Below, piece after piece: positions 42,323-50,072 of a DNA stretch of 64,000 nucleotides; the first letter of the stretch is position 1; every line of letters begins with the position of its first letter. Position numbers and translations under genes: made by a program. Origin of the DNA: UBA7672 sp965279085 (GTDB taxonomy: Bacteria; Pseudomonadota; Alphaproteobacteria; Caulobacterales; Hyphomonadaceae); assembly GCA_965279085.1 (NCBI GenBank), contig OZ257149.1, positions 2,232,001 through 2,296,000 on the forward strand. Reading direction: 5' to 3'. The notes below the pieces were generated by a model. The model was not told the origin of the DNA. It ran no database searches and worked only from the letters and a program-made list of their open reading frames with translations.

Positions 42323-43726
42323 TCAGCTATGCTTTCCGCATTCGACGGCGCCGGGATAGTTGGGCTGGTCGATCATCACCTGTGCATAGACGCTGTCGCG
42401 CAGGTAGGCTTGGAGCGCGGGGTTGTGGAGGTCGATCTCGCCGAGGCGGATGGCCTTGCAGAGTTTCGTGCGCAGGTCGGTGACATGGCCGTGGGTGTTG
42501 AGCAGGCTTGCGAGCGCCTGTTGCTCCCACGCGGCGGCGTCGGCCCCGTAGCTGAGTTCGCGCAGGGCGATGTCGACGGAGTTGGCGGCGACGCGGGAGA
42601 GGAAGTTGTTGCGGCCTTCGAGGGCCTGTGAGGCTTCGGTGCGGAGGAAGTCGCGCACGCCCTTGAGGAGTTCAAAGGTGGTGGGCAGGCCGGTGGTGGA
42701 GAGCGTCTGCGGCGCCTCCTGTGGCTTGCGCGCCCAGCCGGGGATGATGAGGTTCACGCAGTCGATCTGGCATTCGGAGGAGCGGCGGCCGATGCCGGGA
42801 CGCTCGACGCTCGTTTCAGCGCCCTCGCGGAAGGACTGCGCCATGGAGAGCGTGCCGACGGCCCACCAGAAGGAGCCGAAGACTTGCCAGAAATTCACGG
42901 CCGCGCGGTCGACCTTGTGGCCGGAGACGGATTCGTAGCCGGCGAAGAGATCGTCATAGTCGCCGAAACCACCGACTGGCTTTTCCGGCACGCCGAAGCG
43001 CCAGGAGCGGGTGGTGAGCCAGCCGAGGTCGCGCATCGGATCGCCGATGTGAGCGAGTTCCCAGTCGAGGACGGCCTCTATGCCCACGCGTGGATGGACA
43101 ATCAGGTTCCCGCTCCGGAAATCGCCGTGAACGAGCTTGAGCGGGCCATGCTTGGGCAGGTTCTTCAGGAGCCACATGGCCGTGAAATCAATCATCGGCT
43201 GGGGCGTTTCGAATTCGAGGTAGGAGGCGTGGGTCTTGCGCACCGTGTGTTCGGGCGTGAAGGATTCCAGCGCTCTGTCGAGGCCGGTGGCTTCAAGATC
43301 GATCGCGTGCAGGCGCGCGAGCACCTCCCCGCACTGGCGCGCCAGCGTCTTGCGGGTCTCGGCAAATTCCGGCGCGCGGGCGATCTTCGCGCCCAGCGTC
43401 TCACCCTCGATCCACTGCATCACGATGCCGGCGCCAAGGCCGTCCTCGGGTTCGAGCTGCAGAAAGACGTGCGGGCCGGGGACGCCGCCGCGCACGGCCG
43501 CGTCGAACAGCTTCGCCTCGAGGCCGAGGCTGGGACCGCGGCCGAGGGCTGAGCGTCCGTCTTCCGGCGCGCGGCGCAGGGCGAGCGTGCCCTCGAAACT
43601 GCCGCCGCGCACGGTGAGCTTGTAGGTCTCGCGGCTGGCGCCGGCCGACAGCCGCTCGCACGAAACGAGGCTGTCGAAGTCCGGCATGCGGCGGAGGGCG
43701 TTTTCGAGTTTGGCGGTGTCGATCAT
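42323..43726 (-). CDS. ACAD10/11-like aminoglycoside-phosphotransferase-fold protein fused to DUF6285
   Basis: The protein of 467 residues starts at ATG 43726. Residues 1-340 form an APH-type kinase: LSAGASRETYKLTV in the N lobe, the Brenner motif LVHGDFRSGNLIV, and LDWELAHIGDPMRDLGW with the metal-binding Asp. APH proteins near acyl-CoA dehydrogenases are believed to phosphorylate hydroxyacyl-CoA in their degradation. Residues 350-467 (GLPTTFELLKGVRDFL and on) match the small DUF6285 protein, normally a separate downstream gene, so this looks like a fusion. It belongs to the acyl-CoA module with the FabH-like and acyl-CoA dehydrogenase genes. Confidence 0.85.
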   Translation of the reverse strand: MIDTAKLENALRRMPDFDSLVSCERLSAGASRETYKLTVRGGSFEGTLALRRAPEDGRSALGRGPSLGLEAKLFDAAVRGGVPGPHVFLQLEPEDGLGAGIVMQWIEGETLGAKIARAPEFAETRKTLARQCGEVLARLHAIDLEATGLDRALESFTPEHTVRKTHASYLEFETPQPMIDFTAMWLLKNLPKHGPLKLVHGDFRSGNLIVHPRVGIEAVLDWELAHIGDPMRDLGWLTTRSWRFGVPEKPVGGFGDYDDLFAGYESVSGHKVDRAAVNFWQVFGSFWWAVGTLSMAQSFREGAETSVERPGIGRRSSECQIDCVNLIIPGWARKPQEAPQTLSTTGLPTTFELLKGVRDFLRTEASQALEGRNNFLSRVAANSVDIALRELSYGADAAAWEQQALASLLNTHGHVTDLRTKLCKAIRLGEIDLHNPALQAYLRDSVYAQVMIDQPNYPGAVECGKHS

Positions 43727-43744
43727 GCGGCAACGTCCCAGGTG

Positions 43745-43842
43745 GTCCTCCCCCTGAAAGGGGGAGGTGCTGCGGGCGCATGTGGTGGGACGAGGGGATT
43801 CAGGTGGGGGTCGGCTGCGGGTGTAGCTGGCCGACCCCCACC
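43745..43842. repeat. Two adjacent GC-rich hairpins (family-B repeat)
   Basis: CCTCCCCCT-GAA-AGGGGGAGG (about 43745-43768) is followed by a 13-bp inverted repeat at 43803-43815/43830-43842 (arms GGTGGGGGTCGGC). The stretch lies upstream of the phosphotransferase and contains no obvious coding sequence. Similar clusters occur dispersed in alphaproteobacterial genomes. Confidence 0.55.
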
Positions 43843-43961
43843 CGCATTGCCATCGCTCGACCAGCGTGCGTGTTGCCCTGCCCCTTTTAGGGGAAGGAGA
43901 TGTTCTGCGGCGTGGCTTGGCTCGCGACAGAGCGTGCGCCCAAGAGTTCGCAAGTCGTTCA

Positions 43962-44243
43962 TCAGCCGAACACTCCGCGAATATAGGCACCACAGAATTT
44001 TGCGAGATCACCCGTTTCGTGGGTCCGCCGGTCCGCGGGAATCTCATCAATCCTTCGCTTGATGTGAAGGTACGTCACAGAAATCCGAACGAACGCGACA
44101 ATAGCGACGACCGCCACACAACCTACAACCAGCAGGACTGAGAACTGCGGATAGCCGACGATCCCCATGCCGAGAAACACAGCATAGCCAAACCAGTCCT
44201 TCCGCAAGCACGTCATTGCCACTGCCAGCCACAGGCTTTTCAT
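43962..44243 (-). CDS. Small two-helix membrane protein downstream of acyl-CoA dehydrogenase
   Basis: The protein of 93 residues begins at ATG 44243, five bases after the stop of the acyl-CoA dehydrogenase, whose end supplies GGAG as ribosome-binding site. Two hydrophobic segments (WFGYAVFLGMGIVGYPQF and VLLVVGCVAVVAIVAFVRI) are followed by a polar, basic C terminus. The frame continues upstream into the dehydrogenase as an overprinted frame, which is not the real start. The coupling suggests a role tied to the same pathway, but the function is unknown. Confidence 0.6.
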   Translation of the reverse strand: MKSLWLAVAMTCLRKDWFGYAVFLGMGIVGYPQFSVLLVVGCVAVVAIVAFVRISVTYLHIKRRIDEIPADRRTHETGDLAKFCGAYIRGVFG

Positions 44244-44248
44244 GCAGG

Positions 44249-45532
44249 CTACTCCACCACGCCCTTCGGCGCGCGCTGGTCCATGAAGCCGAACATGTAG
44301 CCGGCGACGCGGCGCATCTGGATTTCTTCCGAGCCTTCGGTGATGCGGTAACGGCGGTGATGGCGGTAGATGTGCTCGAACGGCTTGTGGCGCGAATAGC
44401 CGAGGCCGCCATGCACCTGCATCGCGCGGTCGGCCGCTTCGCAGCAGAGGCGGTTCGCCCAGTAATTGCACATCGAGACTTTGTCGGAGACGGCGAAGTT
44501 GCCGACCGTGTCCATCTGCCAGGCCGTCTTGTGGATCAGGGCGCGGATCATCTCGCACTGCGTCTGCAGTTCGACGAGCGGGAACTGGATCGCCTGGTTG
44601 GAGGCGAGCTTCTTGCCGAACGGCGCGCGGACGTTGGCGTAGGCCACGGATTCATTGATGCAGAACTGCGCGGCGCCCAGCGATGAAGCCGCCTGACGGA
44701 TGCGGTTCTCGTTGAAGAAGTGCTGGACGACCTGAAGGCCGCGCCCTTCCCCGCCGAAGATGGCGCTGTCGGGAACACGCACGCCCTTCAAGGTCACATG
44801 CGCGTGGTCGGTGGGCATGTTGAACGTCCAGAGATATTCCTCGACCTTGAAGCCCGGCGCATCGGCGGGGACGAGGAAGGCGGTGATGCCCTGGCCGTCG
44901 CCCGCCTTGCCCGACGTGCGGGCCATGATCATGTCGTGGCTGGCGTGATGGATGCCGGAGTTCCACGTCTTCTCGCCATCGATGATCCAGTGATCGCCAT
45001 CGCGGCGGGCGACGGTTTCCATGTGCGTCGCGTCCGAGCCGTGATTGGGTTCGGTGATGCCGAAGGCGAAGCCGCGCTTGCCGGCGGCGAGATCTTCCAT
45101 CCATTCCTTCTTCTGCGCGTCGGTGCCGTAATTCCACATCAGTAGCGCGCCGACCGAATTGCCGACGATGGAGTGTTCGTTCTGGAGGTCGTTGTGGAGG
45201 CCGAGACCCTTCGCGGCGAGGTGCTCGCGGATGATCGCCATCGACAGGTTCATGCCGCAGCCGACATCGCGCGCGGAGCCGCCGAGTTCCTTTGCCAGTG
45301 CAAAGCGGAAGTGGCCCGCTTTATCCGCGCGGCGGCGGGCTTCGCGCAGCAGCACCTCCCACTCCTTGCGCGGGAGACCGCCCTTGTCCCAGTCGGTGCG
45401 CGCGTGCTCGCGGCGATGGTCGAAGAAGCGGATGTTGTCGTCCTGGTTCTCGAGCGGCTTGATCTCCGCCTCGATGAACTGGTCGAGTTCCTTGAGGTAG
45501 GCAGCCAGTCCAGGCGGCAGGTTGAAATCCAC
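44249..45532 (-). CDS. Acyl-CoA dehydrogenase (ACAD10/11-like)
   Basis: The protein of 427 residues begins at GTG 45532, with GGGAGGA six bases upstream; longer in-frame starts are not supported. It has ITEPNHGSDATHMETVARR and a second family block, MQVHGGLGYSRHKPFEHIYRHHRRYRI, where many dehydrogenases have the classical YGGYGF motif. It ends with GSEEIQMRRVAGYMFG. Together with the phosphotransferase it resembles the ACAD10/ACAD11 pair that processes 4-hydroxy acids. It is divergent from the TetR gene and probably regulated by it. Confidence 0.9.
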   Translation of the reverse strand: MDFNLPPGLAAYLKELDQFIEAEIKPLENQDDNIRFFDHRREHARTDWDKGGLPRKEWEVLLREARRRADKAGHFRFALAKELGGSARDVGCGMNLSMAIIREHLAAKGLGLHNDLQNEHSIVGNSVGALLMWNYGTDAQKKEWMEDLAAGKRGFAFGITEPNHGSDATHMETVARRDGDHWIIDGEKTWNSGIHHASHDMIMARTSGKAGDGQGITAFLVPADAPGFKVEEYLWTFNMPTDHAHVTLKGVRVPDSAIFGGEGRGLQVVQHFFNENRIRQAASSLGAAQFCINESVAYANVRAPFGKKLASNQAIQFPLVELQTQCEMIRALIHKTAWQMDTVGNFAVSDKVSMCNYWANRLCCEAADRAMQVHGGLGYSRHKPFEHIYRHHRRYRITEGSEEIQMRRVAGYMFGFMDQRAPKGVVE

Positions 45533-45681
45533 AGCAGTCCTCCCTCGCCGCGTCTCCGGCGCTGTCCTACTGTTGTTCAACCGGAGCCCCACGCCAACTA
45601 CCGGCGGGAAAACGATTTTCAGCCGCTGAACTCTCGGCTGACAGACGCTGCGGCTTATGTCACCAAACAGAGTTGAGGGTG

Positions 45682-45718
45682 CTTGACACGGGGGATGTTC
45701 CGCCTAGACAGTGTCAAG
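45682..45718. promoter_or_regulatory. Inverted repeat/operator overlapping tetR promoter
   Basis: Arms CTTGACAC (45682-45689) and GTGTCAAG (45711-45718) are perfect inverted copies 21 bases apart. Within them lie TTGACA (45683-45688) and TAGACA (45705-45710), a possible -35/-10 pair spaced 16 bases, so a bound regulator would block this promoter. It sits in the 204-base region between the TetR and acyl-CoA dehydrogenase genes. Confidence 0.6.
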
Positions 45719-45736
45719 TAGAGAGACAGGCGACAC

Positions 45737-46348
45737 ATGACTTCAATTACCCGGACGACCGGCAAGGACGATGTCCGCGCCGGAATCCTTCAGGCCAGCC
45801 TTTCCCTAATGAATGAGGGCGGGCTCGGCGCGCTATCCATGCGCGAAGTGGCGCGGCGCGCGGGCGTGAGCCACCAGGCGCCGTATCACTACTTCCAGGA
45901 TCGCGAGGCGATTCTCGCCGAACTGGCGGGCGAAGGCTTCGACCAGCTTTACGACTATCTCGTCAGCGCCATCGGGTTGGCGCGCGACAAGGTCGCCAAG
46001 AACCGCGCGATGGGCGAGGCCTATGTCCGCTTCGCGCTGAACAAGCCGGAACTCTTCCGCCTGATGTTCCGCAACGAGATGTGCGACCTCACGCGCTATC
46101 CCGACGCGAAGGCGAAAGCAGAGAAATGCTTCGATGTCGTCGTGCAGACGCTCGGCGCGCATGGCTCGGCGGCCGATAAGTCCAACCCGGACCTCACGCC
46201 CGTGATCGCCGCATGGTCGATCGCGCACGGCCTCGCGACGCTGCTGCTCGAAGGCAAGCTGGGCGAAAGCTTCGGCGACACGCGCGACCAGCGCGAAGCC
46301 GGCGCGAACAGGGTGATCGCGCTGTTCTCGGAACGGTTTGTGAAGTAG
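45737..46348 (+). CDS. TetR/AcrR-family transcriptional regulator of the acyl-CoA module
   Basis: The protein of 203 residues begins at ATG 45737 (AGAGACAGG upstream). The N-terminal DNA-binding HTH is clear (LGALSMREVARRAGVSHQAPYHYFQDREAILAEL at about 28-62). The ligand-binding part (from about 85) contains RFALNKPELFRLMFRNEM, a feature of the WHG-type C-terminal domain. The divergent acyl-CoA dehydrogenase gene and the flanking inverted repeat suggest that it represses that gene and itself until an acyl-CoA-type ligand appears. Confidence 0.9.
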   Translation: MTSITRTTGKDDVRAGILQASLSLMNEGGLGALSMREVARRAGVSHQAPYHYFQDREAILAELAGEGFDQLYDYLVSAIGLARDKVAKNRAMGEAYVRFALNKPELFRLMFRNEMCDLTRYPDAKAKAEKCFDVVVQTLGAHGSAADKSNPDLTPVIAAWSIAHGLATLLLEGKLGESFGDTRDQREAGANRVIALFSERFVK

Positions 46349-46434
46349 CGCGGCTGGTTGTCTGCGCCCCTTCCGAAAGCTGTCTCGCATTTTGTTCAAG
46401 TGCGGCGAGCTGGGACAACTGTTCTTGCATTCCG

Positions 46435-47580
46435 CTATGATCTGACTGGCTCCATAAGATCCCAAACCTGTGTCCAGGGGGCAGTCGAGTAGAATCGAAA
46501 CCTAGGAAAATCCCGCAGAGGAGTGAGCAAATCCCGCGCGTTGGAATAGGCCCACTCATCCCTGCTATCGAGCGGCCAGTTCAGCTGTGCGGTAAGCCGA
46601 TTGAAGTACAGGATGGACTGATCGCCTGAAGAGTGCCGGCCGACCATAAGCGGCTGTTCACGCCGATAAAAAGGCGGATTGAACCTGCACCATTCGAGCG
46701 CTTCGCGGCTCGTTCCGCACCGGGACAGAACCGGCTGGCCTTCATCTTCAAAGGCAAGGATGGCGATCGAGCGCCGATGTTTGATCGCCAGATCTAGCTC
46801 GCGCCATACGTAACTATCCGCAGGCAAATCGCCCTTCATCAGAAGGACGAACAGCCCGCATTCGCGAATTCCCACTTCAATTTCTGAGGCCCAATCGACG
46901 CCTGGACTCAGGACATGCTGATCCCACCAGCTAGGAAGAAACCGATTTATGATCGTCGCAACAAAGGTGTCGGCCCGCCGATAACTCAGGAATATATTGA
47001 ACGGGGATTTGTCCACGCGCCCGTGATACATGCGAACGCCGTGGCAAATGGCGTCGCACGCTTGGCCGACATGTTCTGCCGCTGTGGCCTGCGTACGGCC
47101 TTGAGCAGAGCCGCTCGCATTTAGAACGATGATCCAGGGTGGCCGCGCATGGCTGCGCATGGTTTCAGCCAGCTCGAGAGCGCGTTGTGCGGACGATTTT
47201 TCGGGGATCATCACCACGCACGCCCAGTCGGAGAGATCGTTTTCGTTCACCGCGTCGAACTCCGCCATGGCGACATCGAACGCCATCTCTCGAAGCGCCG
47301 CGACGCACTCTTCTACGAAAATGAGTCTGCCCGCTGAATAGCAAACGAGAATCGGTGCGACCGGCATGTGCATTGGCGCGGTCGTGCAACCGGGCGCATG
47401 CTCGGGGCGAACGTCTGATCCCGCAACGACCTCTGACAACGAATTCTGATTGCAGCACGACCAACGATAGACATCACGGTAGTCGAAACGCCCGTCGGTT
47501 GTCTGAACGTAGCTCAAGTTTCCTGGGTGAAAGCTGCACGCATCGTTTGGCGAGGAGCCCCCACAGACCAGACAATGCAT
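46435..47580 (-). CDS. CHORD-like zinc domain fused to a TIR domain (candidate immune effector)
   Basis: The protein has 381 residues in three parts. (1) Residues 1-71: Cys3, Cys6, Cys15, His18 (CSFHPG), Cys42, Cys43 (RWSCC), Cys65 and His71 (PGCTTAPMH). This is the eight-ligand order and local wording of the eukaryotic CHORD domain, which binds two zinc ions. (2) Residues 73-155: a Rossmann-like block (APILVCYSAGRLIFVEECVA, WACVVMIPEKSS, WIIVLNASG). (3) Residues 194-285: a TIR domain beginning FNIFLSYRRAD, with YVWRELDLA holding the candidate catalytic Glu261. TIR domains of this type cleave NAD+ or act as adaptors. About 95 C-terminal residues are unassigned. One line within the gene (46981-47040) has 50 percent GC, against about 65 percent in most of the window. 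It stands alone. Confidence 0.78.
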   Translation of the reverse strand: MHCLVCGGSSPNDACSFHPGNLSYVQTTDGRFDYRDVYRWSCCNQNSLSEVVAGSDVRPEHAPGCTTAPMHMPVAPILVCYSAGRLIFVEECVAALREMAFDVAMAEFDAVNENDLSDWACVVMIPEKSSAQRALELAETMRSHARPPWIIVLNASGSAQGRTQATAAEHVGQACDAICHGVRMYHGRVDKSPFNIFLSYRRADTFVATIINRFLPSWWDQHVLSPGVDWASEIEVGIRECGLFVLLMKGDLPADSYVWRELDLAIKHRRSIAILAFEDEGQPVLSRCGTSREALEWCRFNPPFYRREQPLMVGRHSSGDQSILYFNRLTAQLNWPLDSRDEWAYSNARDLLTPLRDFPRFRFYSTAPWTQVWDLMEPVRS

Positions 47581-47790
47581 TTCATCCCCTCGACGGCAGC
47601 TACAAGCTCAGGGTTACGCAATAGATGATCGACAGCAATGGACCAACTGCCAGCGCTCGCTCAAAATGGCGCTGCAGCTACGCCTGCCACAAAGGCCGCC
47701 CCCGCTCTGAGCCGAACGCCAGCGCACTTGCCTCTGCCGCGCCGATTGCGCACCCTGCGTGGCGTAGCCCGGAATGGAGCGTGCGGCGTG

Positions 47791-48333
47791 GTGACGATTG
47801 TCTATGCGTTGAACCAGTCGCTCGACGGATATGTCGATCATGACAAGTTCGCACCTGATCCGGCGCTGTTCCGGCACTTCATCGAGGATGTGCGTGGGCT
47901 GACGGGCAGCATCTATGGGACCGGCCTGTACGAGATCATGCGCTACTGGGACGGGGACGACTGGAACCAGAGCGATCCGGCGATGGGCGCGGACCTGCGC
48001 GAATACGCGACGGTGTGGCGGGGCCTGCGGAAGTGGGTGGCGTCGCGCTCGCTGAAATCGGTCGGGCCGAATGCGGAGCTGCTGGGCGAGGATATCGCGG
48101 CGGAGGTGCGCCGGTTGAAGGCCGGGCATGAAGGCGTGATCGAGGTGGGCGGGCCGGTGCTGGCGGGGAGCCTGACGAAGCTCGGGCTGATCGATGAGTA
48201 CCGGATCTATCTGCATCCGGTCGTGCTGGGCGGCGGCAGGCCGTTCTTCACCGGGCCGAGGCCGCCGCTGCGCCTTGTGGCGAGCGAGCGGATTGGCGAG
48301 CAGGCGATCAGGCTGACCTACGTTCCGGCCTGA
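47791..48333 (+). CDS. Dihydrofolate reductase-like RibD C-terminal-domain protein
   Basis: The protein of 180 residues begins at GTG 47791 (MTIVYALNQSLDGYVDH). It has the RibD_C/DHFR fold signatures ALNQSLDGYV, the central LRKWVASRSLKSVG and EVGGPVLAGSLTKLGLIDEYRIYLHPVVLGGGRPFF. Such small reductases are often found in mobile or accessory regions and their substrate is usually unknown. The frame is open upstream to 47638, but that peptide lacks conserved features and a ribosome-binding site, so I do not include it. It is read away from the TIR gene. Confidence 0.85.
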   Translation: MTIVYALNQSLDGYVDHDKFAPDPALFRHFIEDVRGLTGSIYGTGLYEIMRYWDGDDWNQSDPAMGADLREYATVWRGLRKWVASRSLKSVGPNAELLGEDIAAEVRRLKAGHEGVIEVGGPVLAGSLTKLGLIDEYRIYLHPVVLGGGRPFFTGPRPPLRLVASERIGEQAIRLTYVPA

Positions 48334-48393
48334 TCACGGCTTGCATCGGCCGTGCTGATCGCTCACGCTGCGTGTGCAACAGGGGCGAACATC

Positions 48394-48738
48394 ATGTCCA
48401 GATCCAGTCTTCGTGCGGTCGCCGGAATGGCGGCGGTGCTTTTGCTGGGCGCGCCTGCCCTTGCACAGACGCCCGAGCCGGCCGGCGGCGCGGCTTTCGT
48501 GTGCGAGGATGGCGGGAAGATGTTCCTGACGTTCGTGAACACCGGCGCGGCGATTTCCGCGAAGGTGTGGGTGCGCGGCGCGGTCTATCAGCTGCCGAAC
48601 ATTCCGCCCGAGCCGGGCATTGCGCGCATCGTCTGGAGCGATGGCGAGCATTCGCTGACCTGGAGCCCGGGCGTGCAGCTGATGTGGATGGGCGATGACA
48701 CGCACCTGATGTGCGGCCGCGGCGGGCACAAGCACTAG
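48394..48738 (+). CDS. Exported MliC-like protein
   Basis: The protein of 114 residues begins at ATG 48394. A signal peptide (LRAVAGMAAVLLLGAPALAQ) is followed by one short beta-rich domain with FVCEDGGKMFLTFVN, VWSDGEHSLTWSPGVQLMW and a second Cys in LMCGR. The two cysteines and this strand arrangement resemble MliC/PliC-type inhibitors of C-type lysozyme, which protect Gram-negative bacteria from host lysozyme. The similarity is judged by eye only. Confidence 0.6.
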   Translation: MSRSSLRAVAGMAAVLLLGAPALAQTPEPAGGAAFVCEDGGKMFLTFVNTGAAISAKVWVRGAVYQLPNIPPEPGIARIVWSDGEHSLTWSPGVQLMWMGDDTHLMCGRGGHKH

Positions 48739-48742
48739 CTGA

Positions 48743-49306
48743 CTATAGCGAACCTACCGGAGCGCCGTGGGTGACTTCGGCGCCTTTCATGGTGCGCGTT
48801 TCGGGCGGGGGGAGTTCGCCGAGCGTCAGTTCTGACTGAAGCTCCTTCTTGCGCATCATCATGAGCTCACCGAGTTCGTCCATGTCGAGGCCGGCGGCCT
48901 TGGCCTGCGCGAAGAGGCCTTCGCTGCGCTTTTCCTCTTCCTTGACGTGGTGCTTGATCTCCTCGGAGAGCACGGTGACCTTGGCGTCGAAGAAATTGTC
49001 GTCGGGCGAGCCCTGGCTGATTTCGGCGATCAGCATCTTGGCGCCGTCGTGTTCGACATAGGCTTCGTCGAGCAGGTCTTCCTCCACGACTTCCTTGCAG
49101 GCGGGATAGAAGATCTCTTCCTCGATGATGGTGTGGATCGTGAGTTCCATGCAGATCTGGTTGGCGAGCTTCTGCTTCTGCTCCTTGCGGGTGGCCTTCT
49201 CGTACTTCGCGAAGAGCTCCTCGACAAACCTGTGATCGGCCTTCAGCAGCGCGATCGCATCCATCGGGGCCTTGCTGCTCGCTGCTGTTTTCGACTTGCC
49301 TGCCAT
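48743..49306 (-). CDS. Hemerythrin HHE cation-binding domain protein
   Basis: The protein of 187 residues begins at ATG 49306, with GAGG upstream. The HHE domain carries the expected metal ligands in order: LKADHRFVEE (His25), ELTIHTIIEEEIFYP (His58, Glu62), VEHDGAKM (His86) and EIKHHVKEEEKR (His119/120, Glu124). Such proteins bind a di-iron centre and sense or store O2 or NO, or protect against iron stress. A C-terminal extension (about 130-187) is rich in charged residues. Its stop lies four bases from the convergent MliC-like gene. Confidence 0.9.
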   Translation of the reverse strand: MAGKSKTAASSKAPMDAIALLKADHRFVEELFAKYEKATRKEQKQKLANQICMELTIHTIIEEEIFYPACKEVVEEDLLDEAYVEHDGAKMLIAEISQGSPDDNFFDAKVTVLSEEIKHHVKEEEKRSEGLFAQAKAAGLDMDELGELMMMRKKELQSELTLGELPPPETRTMKGAEVTHGAPVGSL

Positions 49307-49415
49307 TGCATCCTCACGCGTTTCCTGAGTCCTAGTTACGCGGCTTTCAGAATGCGGTTCCCGCTGCGAGTCGCTCTCAGGCATCAGGCGTGAAGTTCCC
49401 CGATAGAGGCAGCGG

Positions 49416-50000
49416 TCAGGGTTTCAACTCGACCCAGTCCATCGTGCTGTACGTGACGATGAGCTTGGCTTCCATCACCAGCATGGCGTCAGAGAGAATG
49501 ACGGAATCCTTCGGCAAGCCGGCGGCGACCAGCCGGTCGGTGAAGCGCTTGAGAGCCGCCTGATCGTTGCGCCAGACGCCATCGAGCAGGATCACCCGGT
49601 CGGCTTCGGGCGTCGCCGTCAGCACGGCGCCCAGCTTCTCGAACCATGCATCGGTGAAGCCGGGGGCGGCCGCGAGACGGACGGCGTAGGCGTCGAGCAC
49701 GATCTGGAACATGCTGACTTCGGCGGCGATGTTGGTCTGGACGTCCGTCCACTTGTGCTGGATCTTGCAGGCGAGCATCGCTTCATCCATCGCGAGGGAG
49801 ACCTTGTCGAAGTCGGCGCCTTCGGTCTTGCCGCTCGCATAGACGGTGGCCATGAGCGTGCTCAGCTTCGCATCGACGATCCGCTTGCCGATGCAGGCGA
49901 GCTGCTTTGCCTGATCCGACGTCATCGCGATGTCCTGCGCGAGCGCGGGCTGCACTACGAGGCAAGCGGCGAGCGCGCAGGCGGTTAGCTTGTGATGCAT
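49416..50000 (-). CDS. Exported protein of unknown function
   Basis: The protein of 194 residues has a signal peptide (MHHKLTACALAACLVVQPALAQ). The mature part is almost entirely helical (TSDQAKQLACIGKRIVDAKL, FQIVLDAYAVRLAAAPG) and has two cysteines. No family is recognised. It follows the SDR gene on the same strand after 72 bases. Confidence 0.65.
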   Translation of the reverse strand: MHHKLTACALAACLVVQPALAQDIAMTSDQAKQLACIGKRIVDAKLSTLMATVYASGKTEGADFDKVSLAMDEAMLACKIQHKWTDVQTNIAAEVSMFQIVLDAYAVRLAAAPGFTDAWFEKLGAVLTATPEADRVILLDGVWRNDQAALKRFTDRLVAAGLPKDSVILSDAMLVMEAKLIVTYSTMDWVELKP

Positions 50001-50072
50001 CGGGTTCCTCGGCGTGATTCAGCCGGACTTGAGCGGATAGAAGCGGCGGCGACAAGCGCCGGAAGCAGCGGC

